From Diphasiastrum complanatum (lineage: Eukaryota; Streptophyta; Lycopodiopsida; Lycopodiales; Lycopodiaceae), in the NCBI GenBank assembly GCA_029204225.1, contig CM055100.1:18832244-18896243 (forward strand): a DNA stretch of 64,000 bases, in the 5' to 3' direction. Of this stretch, positions 20,473-34,134 are shown piece by piece. Made by a program: the position numbers and the translations under genes. Each line of letters opens with the position of its first letter. Position 1 is the stretch's first letter. The notes below the pieces were generated by a model, which made no database searches, was not told the DNA's origin, and saw nothing but the letters and a program-made list of their open reading frames with translations.

Positions 20473-22085
20473 TCTCTTTTCTGGCCCATTGCTTTCGTTT
20501 CGACCAGCTGCATTGGCTAGGCTCCGCAAGGGGCGCTCTGCTCTTGTTCAGATGGAGAGGTTTTCCTCTACTTATTATGTGCACGATCCAGACACACGAT
20601 GTCGCCTCTTTTCCTTGACTGTTTCTCCTGTGGCACTGTACTCAGCAGAGACATGGTGCCCAGGCTTATCTAGAGATACTTGGAGTGATATCTCGCGTTT
20701 ACAGATTCACATGCTTAGCCGGATGATTCGGGCCAAGCAGTCCGTTCCTCATGAGATTATTCTAGCGGAGTTTGCTTCTCCTCCACTGCTTGTCGAGGGT
20801 ATTTTCAGGATTATCACATTCATTCACAGAATCTCAGAGCTTGATTCCTCCAGATGTGTGGTAGCAGCTTTTACATCCTCTCGCACTTTGGCTGGGCAGC
20901 GGGCTAAGTCTTCATGGTTTCAGTATGCTTCGGACTATCTACATAGCTGGGGATTATCTATGTCTGACCTCCCCAATGGGACTCATGCGTTCATTCGTAG
21001 ACGGATCTACAGAGCATACGTACATACTGTTTGGTCTCACCTTGATCCTTCACAGGTTAAGCTTCAGTTCTACCGCATTCACTTTCTTCACTTAGATGCT
21101 TCAGGGCTTCCTGTTAGACCGAGTTATCTCTCTCAGCCGTTGTCTTTTGGCCTGCGCTACCGCATCGGTCAGCTTTGGGTCTCTTCTCATCAGCTCGCTA
21201 TTGAGACTGGCAGATACGCAGACGTGCCACGACCATTACGGATCTGTCGGTGCTGTACATTACAGTGCTACGAGCATTCCTATCCTTCCAGCATATCTTA
21301 CTCAGCCGCTATCTCTTGGTCTGAGATACCATATGGGACAGCTTCGAGTCTCTTCTCACCAGCTTGCTATCGAGACAGGTAGATACACGGACACTCCCAT
21401 ATTTCAGAGGATATGTTAGAATTGCTCTCTTCAGGAGGTGGAGGATGAGTTTCATTTCATCTTTCGTTGTCCAATATATTATGAGATCAGAGGGCGATAC
21501 CACTGTTTATACAGAGATACTCCTCTCACGTTGAGATCCTTCCTCGAGTATCCAGACCCCAGATGTGTAGGTCTTCTATTGAGAGAGATGTATACTCTAC
21601 GAGCTTCACTTCTACCTACGCTCTCAGATATGGATCACAGTCAGGCTCATATTACCCAGTTCTTCCAGGAGCGAGACAGAGAGGATATTGCAGTTGAGGA
21701 TTTCGAAGTCCCTGTTCGAAGATCGAAGACACAGAGAGTTTCACATGCTTCCGCTAGATCCAATGCTACCAGGTCTTTACGTGTTTCCCGCCAGCCTCCA
21801 TCACGCTCCACTACTACCATCACTCATTACTTTCAACTCGCTCGTAGCTAGTCTCCTCCGCAGAGCAGGAGGTTAAGCTCTTGCTTTGTATCCTCACAAG
21901 CTGGTGGTCAAGCTTTGATACTTTTTCTTAGAGATAGAGAGATAGATATACTAGTTCTTTTCTTTTCATTAGTAGATAAGTTCGTATGCGGACAATGCTC
22001 CTCACGCTTGTACTCTCTTATGTCTTATGTACCTTTGGGTACCAAAAGACGTTAATAATAATAATTCTAATTCTAATTCTCTCTC
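20468..22085 (+). mobile_element. LINE copy b: 5'-truncated, ORF2 C-terminal part plus 3' UTR
   Basis: The copy begins abruptly inside ORF2 right after the CT tail of copy a and ends TATGTACCTTTGGGTACC-AAAAGACGTTAATAATAAT followed by TAATTC repeats and CT-rich sequence. 5' truncation is typical of target-primed reverse transcription. The 3' signature (TTATGTACCTTTGGGTACC...TTAATAATA) is a divergent version of that in copies a and d. Confidence 0.8.
20489..21850 (+). pseudogene. LINE ORF2 C-terminal region, with internal duplication
   Basis: The frame 20489-21382 contains SAETWCPGLSRDTWSDISRL, QIHMLSRMIRAKQSVPHEI and VSSHQLAIETGRYADVPRPL. It aligns well by eye with the ORF2 C terminus of copy d at 37440-36520. 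Around 21270-21419 the sequence backs up and repeats a diverged version (LTQPLSLGLRYHMGQLRVSS, HQLAIETGRYTD) in another frame. It then continues with the zinc-binding-like segment (EVEDEFHFIFRCPIYYEIRG). The zinc ligand pattern resembles C-x2-C...H-x4-C. No reverse-transcriptase core is present. Confidence 0.78.
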
Positions 22086-22372
22086 TGTCTCTCTCATATA
22101 TACATACCACTACCATCAATTACATTTTGTTATCACCAGCCAAGGGCCCTCATTTATGAGAGGGATATGGGCATATTAGAGCATATCTGGAGTACCATTG
22201 GGTTGATTGAGCTTAATAAAGTGATGAATTTGGCTATAGAGACCAAAGACGACATACTACTCAAACTCAGATGGTTCCCCAAGCCACAGTTTCACACCCA
22301 CGACGTTAGCAGCATATACCTCCAACAATAGTAGCAACAGCTCCTATCACATCTTTCTTCAACAGTAGCCAG
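22086..22372. other. Unidentified spacer between LINE copies b and c
   Basis: About 290 bp with no domain or repeat that I recognise. Its only features are a short CT-rich start and an accidental open frame. Confidence 0.4.
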
Positions 22373-23575
22373 GCTATGGAGGGCACCCTCCCTCCTCGCA
22401 GCTATGGTGGGGCCCTCCGATCCCTCGCTGTCTCTCCATCTCTTTCTCCTCGCTGTCTCGCTATGGTGGCGCTCTCCATCCCTCGCTGTCTCGCTGTCTC
22501 TCCATCTCCTTTCCCTTGCTGACTATCGCCTTGCTGCCTGTCCGTTGCTGCCTGACCCTTGCTCCCTTGCTGACCATCGCCTTGCTGTTGACCATCGCTC
22601 CCTACTGCTTGTCCATCTCTCCCTGTCCCTCGCTGACTGACCATCGTTCCATGTCCTCTCGCTGACCCTACCCCTCCATCGCTGAGTCCTTCACTACCCT
22701 CACATCCTCGCTACCTGTCCCTTGCTACCCTGGCTGACCACCGCCCCCTCTCCCTTGTCCCTTGCTGATCCGGTCCCTCCATTGTTGTCCCTCTCTCCTT
22801 TCCCTCCATCATTGTCCCTCCCTTTCTCTTCTGGCCCATCCTTGTATCTCTCTTCTTGACCATTATGGCTGATTGGCAATCAGTGAATGGGAAGGGGAAG
22901 AAAACCCCTCCCACTTCTCCTTTTGTTTTCTCAGCCATCCCTACTACGGGGTTGTTCCGTGACACACCTGTCACTTTACGATCGCTGATAGCCTATGAGG
23001 ACTCCCGATGCGCTGCACTCATGATACAAGAGATGTTTATACTGCGACAGGATTTGTATCAGACAACCCAACAGGGTCATGTTTCTTAGCCTCAGATCAC
23101 TTCTTTCTTCTCCAGGAGGAGAGGACGAGATATAGTATTTGATGACGATGATGATGATGTTGATGATGACTTACTTGCCTACAGAGATCGGAGACAGTGT
23201 CCCACACATACTCATGTTGCAGCACGAGCTACTCGACTTATCACGAGGAGACCTCTTCATCCTCCCAGACGACATCAGAGACCACCAACGGCCCTTCATG
23301 TTGCAGGCTGTATTACATCCTTTTATAGCATCAGCAGGACAGGACTGGATGATAGCGCCGTGCCTCACTCATGACTTTTAGCAGTATACATGCTCCCACA
23401 TGTTTCTTATATCATCACATCTATTTCTGTTCATAGCTTTAGCTCTAGATTTGTTATTTCTGTTACTGTTTTGGAGACGTTTCATACGCTCCCATGGTTA
23501 CCACATACTTGACATGTACATTTACTAGTCTTATATACCTTTTGGTATGGAAAAGACCTCGGTAATAGTTCTAAG
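22373..23575 (+). mobile_element. LINE copy c: internally deleted derivative (5' UTR + ORF1 start + ORF2 end + 3' UTR)
   Basis: The 5' end GGCTATGGAGGGCACCCTCC matches the 5' end of copy f on the other strand at 52720. A CCCTCGCTG/CCTTGCTGAC-type leader runs to 22864. ORF1 starts at 22865 and is left after about 28 codons, near 22948. The next bases are from the ORF2 end (LFRDTPVTLRSLIAYEDSRC). The 3' UTR follows and ends TTATATACCTTTTGGTATGG at about 23535-23555, without a long CT tail. About 1.2 kb therefore joins both element ends and cannot encode a functional protein. Confidence 0.78.
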
Positions 23576-23579
23576 AGTG

Positions 23580-24221
23580 AATGCGGTCTAATGTAGAGTG
23601 ATGTTGCCTAAAACTTGCCTAACCCAACATATTCAATTGGTTGGAATCAGCCTCACTGCTAACTGTTGTCTATAATGGGGGAAATTTGAAGAATTATTTG
23701 GTTTCTTGAACCTGTCAGGATCTAAATTTGAGTCTGAAATGACTACTTATAATTGCTATAACAAGAATGGTTAAATCCTAGCAATTACTACACTATGTAC
23801 CTTAATACACATTCATTATTCTACTAAACAACCATAAGTATAGCACATAAAGTACAATCTATCATTTATCTTCATGTCACAAAGACACAAGTACAAAATA
23901 GCATTCTATAATAGTCAATGAAAGTACAATCATTAAGCCACAAAATAACCAAATTCTTGGATGATCACTTGCTATAGGCCCTAGTGTCTATAGGCTTCAC
24001 TATTTTTCTCCCTCTAGTCTCACCTTCACCTAGCCTACCTACTCACCTATCACACCTACCTCACCTACTAGTCACATCTAGTCAAAGAAAGTACATGTAC
24101 TTGTTTGATGTGCGCCTTAGACATAGCTCGATGTAGGCCGTACTAGTTTTACATAGTGGTCTATCTACAATCTTTTGGCCTATAAAATTAGTTTCTATAT
24201 TTTTATTAAACATCTGACAAT
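23580..24221 (-). repeat. Probable copia 3' LTR (minus strand)
   Basis: On the minus strand AATAAGGGGGAG (24222-24233) looks like a polypurine tract, followed by TATTGTCAGATG. The 640 bp below it is non-coding and in the right place for the 3' LTR of the copia element at 24234-27960. The lower boundary is not defined and the first base is not the expected TG. Confidence 0.4.
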
Positions 24222-24233
24222 ACTCCCCCTTAT

Positions 24234-27200
24234 TGAGGATCTAGAAATACTTGTATCTTTGAATTTAATTGAGTGTTAAACCTTGTGTGCCTGTCCTCTA
24301 TTAGTGCCTTGGTAAAAATATTAATTGTGATATGCTTTGTCTTACTCAACCTCTTTGCTCAACTCTTTGTCTCTAACATAATGTGTTTGATCTCGATGTG
24401 CTTCTTTATGGAATGGAACCTAGGGTTCAAGGTCCGGGCTATAAAACTCAAGTTGTCACACAATAGAACTATCAAATATCTCAATGGTAGATTGACATGT
24501 GATAGCAATTGTCTCAACCAAACTAATTCCTTTGTTGCATGTGTAGCTATTGTACTCAACTTCAATTGAGGACAAAGCCACTAAGGTTTGTTTCCCACTA
24601 ATCTAGGAAATTGGTCCATTGTTCAACAAAAATACATACCCAGAAGTTGATCTTCTGGTATCAGCATCCAACCCACTTTGCATCGTTGTATCCTCTTAGA
24701 ACGTTTGCCGCTTTTGTCTTGTTGCCATAATAGATGCACATATTCTTGGTGGTATGTATGTATCTCAAAACTCTAAGTAGTGCTTTCCAATGCACTATCC
24801 TGGGTTTTGACACAAACTAATCTAAAGTACTCAATGCATAAGCAGTGTCAGGTCAAGTACAAACCATCAAATACATTTAGGACCCAATTAATGAGGGGTA
24901 AGGCTATTTCTTTTGTCTGTTATCTCTTCTTCTAATTGGGGACACTGATCCTTTGAAAGCTCTAACCCTGAATCCATAGGTGTATCAACTAACTTACAAT
25001 TAGTCACCTTATACTTTGCCAAGATATCATGGATATTCTTCCGCTAGCTAATATATTTGTATTCCTAGACAATAATGGGCTTCTTCAAGATCAGTCATTT
25101 CAAATTCACTTGAGAGCATTCCCTTGGTGTGAAGTAATAACTTTGTATTGTTGTTGTATAGTAGTGTATCATCCACATACAAAGTTAATATGATGAATTA
25201 TTTATCAACTAACTTATAATATAAATTCGAGTCAGCTATACTCGGAGTAGATCTTTATCCAGAAACAATGTATTAGTCTTTTGAAACCATGCTTTTGGTG
25301 ATTGCTTAAGCCCATACAAGGCTTATGCAGTTTACATACATGGTTTTCCTTTCCTTCTATTACGTATCCCTCTAGTTGGGACATATAAATGTCTTCTTTG
25401 ACTACATTTAGAAACGTTGTTTGTACATGCATTTGATATACTTCTATGTCTTCAATTGTTGCATATCACAAAATCATCCTAATTGAAGCCAAATACACAA
25501 CAACAGTGAATGTCTCCTAAGAGTCTATATTTGGCACTTGAGAATATCCTTTGGCAACTAGTCTTGCTTTCCACTTTTCTATTGACCTATCTAATGTGTA
25601 TTTGATTCTAAATATCCACTTGCATGCAATATTGTTCCTATCGTCTGAGCTTTTGACAACTAACCAAGTTTGGTTCTCTATTGAGGAGTTATACTCTTTG
25701 TTGATTGCTTACTTCCACTCATCTGCATTTGGATGCACCATAGCTTCACTTACAGATATAGGTTCTTCAACAAAAGAACAAGAGGCTATCCCAACAATAA
25801 GCCTTCTAGGTGGTTGAGTTGCTTACAAATGTCTTTGATGATGTTGGATCATAAATTTCATGTCCTTTATGATTAAATGGATAACCAGTGCAAATACATT
25901 TGGAACTTGTGTCATCAAGTTTTGTTTTCTCAATTATGAGGGTATATGTATGAATGCTACACAACCAATTACTTTCAAATTCTTTATAGAAGGCTTTAGG
26001 GTGTCACACATTTTAAAGAGCTCGTGCAGCATCTATTTTGGATGTATTTACCTATAGCAACTGCTTTAGTCCAAAATGTCTTAGGTAGCCCAACATGTGT
26101 TAGCATGCACCTTGTACTTTCTAACAGTGTCCTATCCACCGCATTTGATTGAGGAGAATAACTGGCAGTGAACTGACGGCGAATACCATTTGTCGAAGAG
26201 AACTCTCTAAATTCCTTCTAGATAAATTCACCACCACCATTTGTCCTAATGGCCTTAATCTGCTTCGAGAGTTGATTCTCAGCATATGCTTTAAATTGCT
26301 TAATACAATTAAGGGCCTTTGATTTCTACAGAATTGTTGCTCTTCTAGAATCGTCATCAATAATTGTGATGAAGTATCTTTCTCCCCTAAAGCAACAGTC
26401 TGCATTTAGTCAATGTATCAACTTCAAAAGTTCCTTAGCTTTGTGAACTTCATGATATTTGAATGGCAACCTTGTGTGTTTGCCAACAACACCAGTCTTT
26501 TAAATCGGAGAAGATTGACAGTCTAAAAGATCCAAGTCATTGTCTAAATTTTTGTCAAACACATGTCATGCTTTGGAAATTAAGGTGTCCTAGCCTTTGA
26601 TACTGTACAATATTCTTGTCAATTTGACTAGTAACGCAAGAGCATTCTCTTGATTGGACAATCCGCAATGACTTAGCTTGTACAATCTTCAGCAGCATGC
26701 TTCGAAGCTTATTCACATTGATTGAAAGCATTGCAATCGCCAGATATGGAGTACCTTCCTTTCCTTGAACACCTGGTGGCCATAGGACCCAAAGTAGAAG
26801 TGCCGACTTATCTTATAAGTAGACCTGAAAAGGACTTGTATAACCTAGAGTGTGCTTTTCCTGAAATGAAAGAAGAATTGGGAAGAACATCTCTGACGCT
26901 TTTGCAAGAATGGCCACAATGGAGCTGCCGATTAGACAACAGTCAGAAACTTGCACTCACCAAGAAGTTGGCTTTGATCCAAAGACCTCCAGGAACTGGG
27001 AAGACTTTTGCTGGTTTACTTATAATAAAAATTCTACTTGCAAATCTCCGGAAAAAAGTACTTCTTTACAAGCTGAATCTGAAAGGTCCTAGGCCTAACT
27101 CGAAATCCGTTCCAACTTTGAAGATGACATATGCGGACCTGTTTTAGTAGTTTGCTACACAAACCATGCCTTGGACCAATTTCTAGAAGGCATTTATAGG

Positions 27201-27960
27201 GCATGTTCATCCCCAAAGCCAATATCTGATGATCTCTATCAAAAATAACACATCAATCTGAATTGAAATTGTTTTTGTCCCAAATCAGGAATTCTACTTA
27301 TTGACAATAAGTCCTTTGTTAGAATTGAAACATGCAATACACTAGGTGTTAGCTTGGTGAACCATCTTTGAGCTACGATCTTTGAGCTGCAATTGAATAT
27401 TTCCTTCAACAGCAATCTGAATTGCTATCTCCAAGCTGGACAAATTCACTTGAGATACTTTGAGTATACTCAACAAACCGATCTCTATGATTGGTCGTGT
27501 GCTATGTGGCTGTAGAATCTAGGTACCAAGATCCAATATTTTGAATATCTTCATGTCTTGCCATGAAAACATACTCTAATTCTCTGATTCCTCTGAATTA
27601 TATTCAATTGTATTGACTTGTTGTTCACTCATCTTCTTGGCTTGTAGCTTTCTACAATCCTTAATCATAGGCCCTTTCCTTTTGCAATAATAGCAAACAA
27701 TATTAAAATCAAGCGATTATGCACATGTCTAGTCACTTTCTTCATGACCTAATTTTCGTCAACTAGCTTGCTACTTTCTTTAATAAGAGTACTCATTATG
27801 ATCCTAACAACTTTTTTCTCAATGAACAAGAATCTGAAATCCCTTTCAAACCACATCTTGTCCGTCATAGCTCCAAATTGTTGTTGAAGCTTGCTGAAAC
27901 TTGATGCAACTGATTTTGGCATCTTTGTTGTCTTTGGTGACTTCCATTCTATTGATTGTT
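24234..27960 (-). mobile_element. Ty1/copia element, decayed, minus strand
   Basis: Reading down the minus strand: a CCHC-like CYYCKRKGPMIKDC near 27690 (His replaced by Pro), protease WYLDS near 27520, gag-pre-integrase QRLGHLNFQS near 26590, integrase with RTNGGGEF near 26230, reverse transcriptase with FLNVVKEDIYM (25432-25232) and ENHVCKLHKP, and RNase H KELVWLRQLL, LCDNLSF and KKHIEIKHI (24565-24359). Stops and frameshifts are frequent. A foreign helicase-gene fragment lies between protease and integrase. It sits in the host intron between exons C and D. Confidence 0.75.
26715..27240 (+). pseudogene. ZNFX1-like SF1 helicase gene fragment inside copia
   Basis: The plus-strand frame reads LDNSQKLALTKKLALIQRPP and GTGKTFAGLLIIKILLANL, a UPF1/ZNFX1-type Walker A region. 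The usual Q-G-P-P-G-T-G-K-T here has arginine for the first glycine. After one frameshift near 27110 it continues [20 protein letters not shown], the segment after Walker A in NFX1-type zinc-finger helicases. Upstream residues (CAFPEMKEELG...LLQEWPQW) fit the region before it. The fragment has no introns across this stretch and opposes the copia polarity. It is a captured or inserted fragment, not a working gene. Confidence 0.72.
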
Positions 27961-28188
27961 TCTATGTTGCCTTTTAATCTTTTGGGATAGCTCTGAATCT
28001 ACAAGTTGAATCACCAAAGCCGGTAGAATGAGGAGGGGTGGGGGGGGGGGGGGAACATTCTTTCATGTTTCTCAAGGGAATGTTTTTCTTTGCTAGTTTC
28101 ATTACTGAGGATTTTTCAAGGTTGATTATGATGAATTCAAGGTGTGCAAGAACTAACAATGTTGTTTTGGTCAATGGTTGATATTTAG

Positions 28189-28281
28189 GAGGCAAAAAAA
28201 GGTGTGGATTCGTGGTACAAGTCAACATTTGAGAAACTAAAGAAGGCATCACCCATGAGCCTTAAAATCACCTTAAGATCA
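28189..28281 (+). CDS. CHY1-like hydrolase, exon D
   Basis: The exon follows ATATTTAG and ends at TCA before GTAAGT. It is exactly 31 codons, phase 0 to 0. It encodes EAKKGVDSWYKSTFEKL then KKASPMSLKITLRS, the strongly conserved W-x-x-x-T-(I/F)-x-x-L-K-K-(A/G)-S-P-x-S-L-K-I-(T/S)-L-R-S block of the hydrolase family. No stop interrupts it. It lies just beyond decayed copia sequence and a G-rich run near 28034-28053. Confidence 0.9.
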
Positions 28282-28789
28282 GTAAGTTGTTGTACACTTT
28301 GTTTTATTATAACCAACATTTTGTTTTGTTGTCTTAGATTGGCTACAATAGTGGTAAATATGCATTCATCAATTAAAGTTCGAAGGCCACTAAACTCAAC
28401 GAATCTGGTCAACATCATCCCTCATGATGTAATGGACATACATGTCCATTTGACAACCATCACATTCGGTATTAGCAAGTTATTTGATATTGTTATTAGT
28501 GGACACACAGTTATTTGTATTTGATAGCCCCATGACTTGTATTTCACGTGATCTTAATTTGGGCTGTGATATTTGAATTTCCTTATTTCTTTCTAGTTAA
28601 TTGAAGGCAGGTAGCTTTTGATTAGTGTAGATAGCCACTAAGGCTCCTCATTTGGTAGCTTGTTATTATGGAGATCTTCCCTACTATTGCTTAGGTATAA
28701 CTTTAGTCTTAAACATTTATGAAATTCAAGTTATGTTCTCCGGTAAAGAACCTTGTTTGTTGTCATTTATGTCTATAGTTCAGGACGTG
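28282..28789. other. Intron D-E start: nothing recognised
   Basis: AT-rich non-coding sequence. No feature supported. Confidence 0.45.
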
Positions 28790-28970
28790 ATGCCACATCC
28801 ATGATGTGTGTCCTTAACTTGGTATCAAAGCACTTTCTTGAGAAGTTCACTTTTTTGGAGGGTGGCATCCTACTTTATTCACTTTTTGGCAGAATATATG
28901 CCTTCTTGGCTGGCATCCTACATTATTTGAGTCTCTTCAAAATTGGGATCATTTGGCGCCCTAGTTCAAG
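28790..28970 (+). repeat. gypsy LTR end and leader relic
   Basis: CCTTAACT followed directly by TGGTATCAAAGCAC (about 28819-28832) mirrors the LTR-end/primer-binding-site junction at 9013-9031 and 55777-55795. The following TTTTTTGG...GGCATCCTAC text resembles the leader of the gypsy at 55788. The LTR body is not recognisable upstream. Confidence 0.4.
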
Positions 28971-29720
28971 ATGACTTGCATATTAAATTTCTTTGATATT
29001 TTTTGTGCATACTTTACTTGAGAGAGAAAAAGAGCCTAGGCAATAGTGCAACAACCCAAATCTTTCATCTCAAACTCACAAGAGAAAATTTCTTTAACAC
29101 AAGCAACAAGTTTCTCCGATACATGCGTCCTCAATTCTTTTACAGCCAAAAGAAATTAGTTTTGTCAAGAATCAAAACAATAATGTAATTTCTTGTCATA
29201 ATGTAGAATAAAAAATTACTCATCATTTATAAGGATCATTGCATTTTGACATAATCCTCTGAATTAATGATATCTCATACCACCGGTTCTTCCTCCAAAA
29301 AGATTCTAAGATTCTTGATCTAATTTTCTAGAGATTCAAAATAATTCTTTTGGTTATCCTATACCTCATATAGGTACAATGTCACAACCAATTCCAGGAG
29401 AAACTAATCATTCTAATATTCGACTATTCACCTTCTTGAAGTTTTTGAAGAACTTATTCTCTAACGAATAGAAAAATTATTCCAATATTGGCTTCCAAAT
29501 GATTGGTAGTGTTAATATTATCTGCTTGGTACCCCAAATATTTGGAAAATAGCTATCTAGGTTCACCTATTATTGTCTCTTCACCGTTTGTACATGCATG
29601 CATGAAAATAAGCACCACAAGGCCCTTAGCAAATTTTGTTGGAAATAAGGTATTGATTGAGAATAAGTAAAGTCTAAAAGATAAACAAAATCAACAATCT
29701 TATATCTTTCACCTAGTAGT
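28971..29720. other. Intron D-E: nothing recognised
   Basis: AT-rich non-coding sequence with no supported feature. Confidence 0.45.
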
Positions 29721-29728
29721 GTATGAAT

Positions 29729-30477
<749 letters not shown>

Positions 30478-30485
30478 GTATGAAT

Positions 30486-30663
30486 ACATTTATCATAGTA
30501 CTTCGCTGGTTCATAAGTAGCAATGTCCTTTTTTGAATGGGTTCTCCCTTGTTTTGTTATTGTTGGATTGGTGGGATAGGATTGGTAATCATATAGTTTC
30601 TAAAAACTATGGCATGTTGTCTCATTGAGGATAGTAGATCTGGACTTGAGGATAGTGCTCTTA

Positions 30664-30704
<41 letters not shown>

Positions 30705-32099
30705 ACACAAAAAAAAAATAAGAGCATTTTCCATCATTGTGCATCGATCATACATCTGAGAAGTTTGGGAGGGCACTTTGGGAATCAAGCTAAATTTTTT
30801 CCTAGCACATTTCCTCCAATTGAGTGACCCATGTGAACGATTACTTCTATGGTATCTTCTAGATTGTCACATATCTTCAATATGCATTGGGATAGAGCCT
30901 CATCACACTATTCCATGTGGAGACAAGTTGATTGTGTTAAGATCAAGTTCCATCACATTACTTCCACAGAGAGACAAGCTGATTTATGACCTTTGATGGA
31001 GGTTGAGAATGAGGAGCACTTCATGTTTTGGTGTACATTAATATCATGAGATCTAGGTGAGATGTCATTTTCTATTTAGAGAGCAGCCACCTTAGATGAG
31101 TGACCTTTGCTAGCAATACACTCATAATCACATAATGTATCCTTTTTCTCCCAATGATGTTCGAGAGATAATTAATATTGAAAGGATGATGAAGATGTGG
31201 TCGCTAGGTGTTTTTGTACAGAACAAAGGTGATGAAGAACCATACTAATATTTGATGATTTTTATCGAGACAACCTATTCCTTTTAGGTTAGAAAATTTT
31301 CATTTATGCAATCAATTACCAACCAATGTTGGTCATGTCAAGTTTTGACTAAGGACTCAATTGCCTTTTCTTCAAATAGTGGCTCTCTCGAGGGGACTAT
31401 TCAAATAGTGGCTTAGCTCGAGGCTCAAAGACAACAACCATTTCCCATCTAGTACCTGGAGTCTTATTTACAAAGGGTTTTCACTTAGGCCAATAAGATT
31501 TGAGCTCTTGTCATACCCAAGAAGAGATCTTGCCACACGAAACTTCAGGCAAGCAAAATATTGTTGGAATCTGAATTGGCATCATGGAAGCATTTGGCAG
31601 TCTATAAAAAGGTCAAAACAAATACAATACACGATGTGTATGCTAGAGCCAACCGTGATGTCAGAAATCGATATTAATGACCTGCAATTTTTAGCTTACC
31701 TTCTCAAATCAAACATTGCTATTAAGTTTCGTGGTTACTCCACTATCTTTCATTTTGCTCACTTTAACTACTTCAAATGTTTGCTTCCAGTAAACATTTG
31801 AAATGTAACCATGAGACAATGAGTACTCAAGGGTAACCATGGAACCAAAACCAATCCAAGAAGATGAAAAGTAGTAGTCAAGACAAGTCACAAGTTGCTG
31901 GTTATGGGCTTTATTGTGTTGTAGAAACATGACTCAACTGCCAAAATATATGTTTATGGAAAATTGAACTACCCAATCCTTAGTTATGACATAGTACAAA
32001 ATAAGGATTCAAGGATCCATGAATACCAGTAAATAGAATGCAAATAGTGAAGAGTCAAAGTTAAAATTCTCCACAATCCACAGTCAATTTTCCTCCTCA
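30486..32099. other. Intron D-E: no gene; one (CA)n microsatellite
   Basis: AT-rich sequence with a (CA)n tract at about 30668-30708. I recognise no protein segment or element boundary here. Confidence 0.5.
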
Positions 32100-34134
32100 T
32101 TAGTGATGTACTCAAGAGTTTAAGAAGAAAGTGGACATTGAGTTCACTAGATGCATATTTCTAGGTTACAATGAGGACAATAAGGCCTACATTGTCTATG
32201 ATCTCAAAATTAGAATGAAGATCCTTAGTTGAAATGTCATCTTCAATGAAGATTATTCACCCCAAGTTGAAGAGTGTGAAAACCAAGATTCTAGCGAGCC
32301 CCTTCCCCTCATTCATTCCAAAGAGAAGGTAGTTAGCTAGCAAACTCACGAGTCACAAGAGCAAGAGCAAGAGCAAGCCGCATTTGATGACTCAAGGAAG
32401 TGAAAAACAAGGCTATCACCATGGGATGCTTGGTCTCCATCTTTCTCACCAACTACGAATTTGTGGAGGTGGTTTAAGGAGCGAGGTGAGGGCATCTAAA
32501 TGTGCTGTCTTTGGATTTGCGGAGACGAAGATTGAGATGCACCACTGGAGGGCGCTTTCTCGAGGACCTGGCCCACTATCGGTTACAAAAATACATGCAG
32601 ACACATTAGGTGGATTATCTTCGGCGATCCACCATCAACCAAGGGATCGAATGAGAGGCAAGAAACAAACTTTGCACTTATGTCGATCATTTTGGAATCA
32701 CACAAGCCATGTGCTTTTCACGCATGACAAAATGCCATGCAGGAGACATGCAAGAGGAGTACAACTCCATCATGCAAAATGATACATGGGAGCTCGTGAA
32801 TTTGCCAAAAAGCAAGCAACCTATAGGTTGCAAGTGGGTTTATTATTCAAGTTCTAGACTGATGGAACTGTTGATAAATATAAGACAAGGTTGGTGGCCG
32901 AAGGGTTCGCCCAACATAAAGAGTTGGATTATGATTGCATTTGCTCATGGCAAAGATGACATTTATCAAGACAGTGTTGGCTTTCCCAATGTATTTTGGA
33001 TGGCACATCCATCAGATGAATGTCAAGAGTGCCTTTCTCAATGAGCAAATATTGGAGGAGGCTTACATTGAGCAACCGCAGTGTTATGAGACCAAGGACA
33101 AAGATAATCTTCTGTGTAGGCTGAAGAAAGCCCTTAAGATTTGAAGCAGGCACCTAGAGCTTGGTACAATCATATTGATGACTACTTTACATAGCAGCAC
33201 TTCAAGAAGAATAAGTCTTATTGTAGTCTATATGTCTTAAGGCAGAAAGGGGACATCGTAATTGATGTTCTCTATGTTGATGGTCTAGTTATCACAGGCT
33301 ACAATAAACCTCTTTTTTTAAGTAAAGAAAAATCTTTCAAAAGAATTTGATATGAAAGATTGAGGTTTGCTACACTATTGCCTTAGAATAAAAGTATGGA
33401 AGGGAAAGTACGTTCATTTAATTTCTCAGGCAAAGTATGCATAGAAAATACTAAAGAGATTCATTATGCAAGAGGGCAAGCCAATTGGTACTTCTGTAGA
33501 CATGAGCGACAACCATCTAAGGATGATAGTACAACCCTTATAGATGAGACACTTTATTGACAGTTGGTGGGTAGCCCAATCAATCATGCCACTACTAGGG
33601 TAGATATTGTTAATGTACTTGGGATTTTGCTAGTCAATTCATATGTAGCTATTGAGGCTCACTGGAACGATAATCTTCAGGTATGTGAGAGGAACAGTGA
33701 GTTACGAGATGTTATATACTAATGGTGCTAAGCTTTACCTAGAGGGTTATGCATATTCAGATTGGGCCGATGACAAGGATGATTGCAAATCTAGAACAGG
33801 TATTCTCTTAGCCTGGGGTCTAGTGCTATTTCTTGGTGTAGCAAGAAACAACCTATTAGTGCTTTGTCATCCACTGAGGCTAAGTACAAAACAACTACAA
33901 GGGCTGCTTTTGAGGCTATCTAGTTGAGGCATCTATTGATGATGTGTAGATCACTTAGGTGGGACCTATAGTATTGCATTGTGATAACCAAATCCATATT
34001 CAATTAGCCAAAGATCTTGTATACCATGCAAAGACAAAACACCTTGAGATGGATGAGCACTTTCTATAAGATAAATTTGAAAAAGTTAGGCAATTCTTAG
34101 GTGTTAAGTTGAACAAAATAGCCATTAGGGGAAG
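32100..34134 (+). mobile_element. Ty1/copia element, decayed 3' half, plus strand
   Basis: Integrase C terminus: TRCIFLGYNEDNKAYIVYDL (32149-32208). Reverse transcriptase: MQEEYNSIMQNDTWELVNLP and GCKWVYY (32749-32845), then frame-disrupted KSAFLNEQILEEAYIEQPQ (33024-33080). RNase H: YLEGYAYSDWADDKDDCKSR and LHCDNQIHIQLAKDLVYHAK near 34000. A polypurine stretch TTAGGGGAAG precedes TGTTTAATCC at 34135, the likely 3' LTR start. Many stops show it is a relic. It lies in the intron between exons D and E. Confidence 0.72.
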
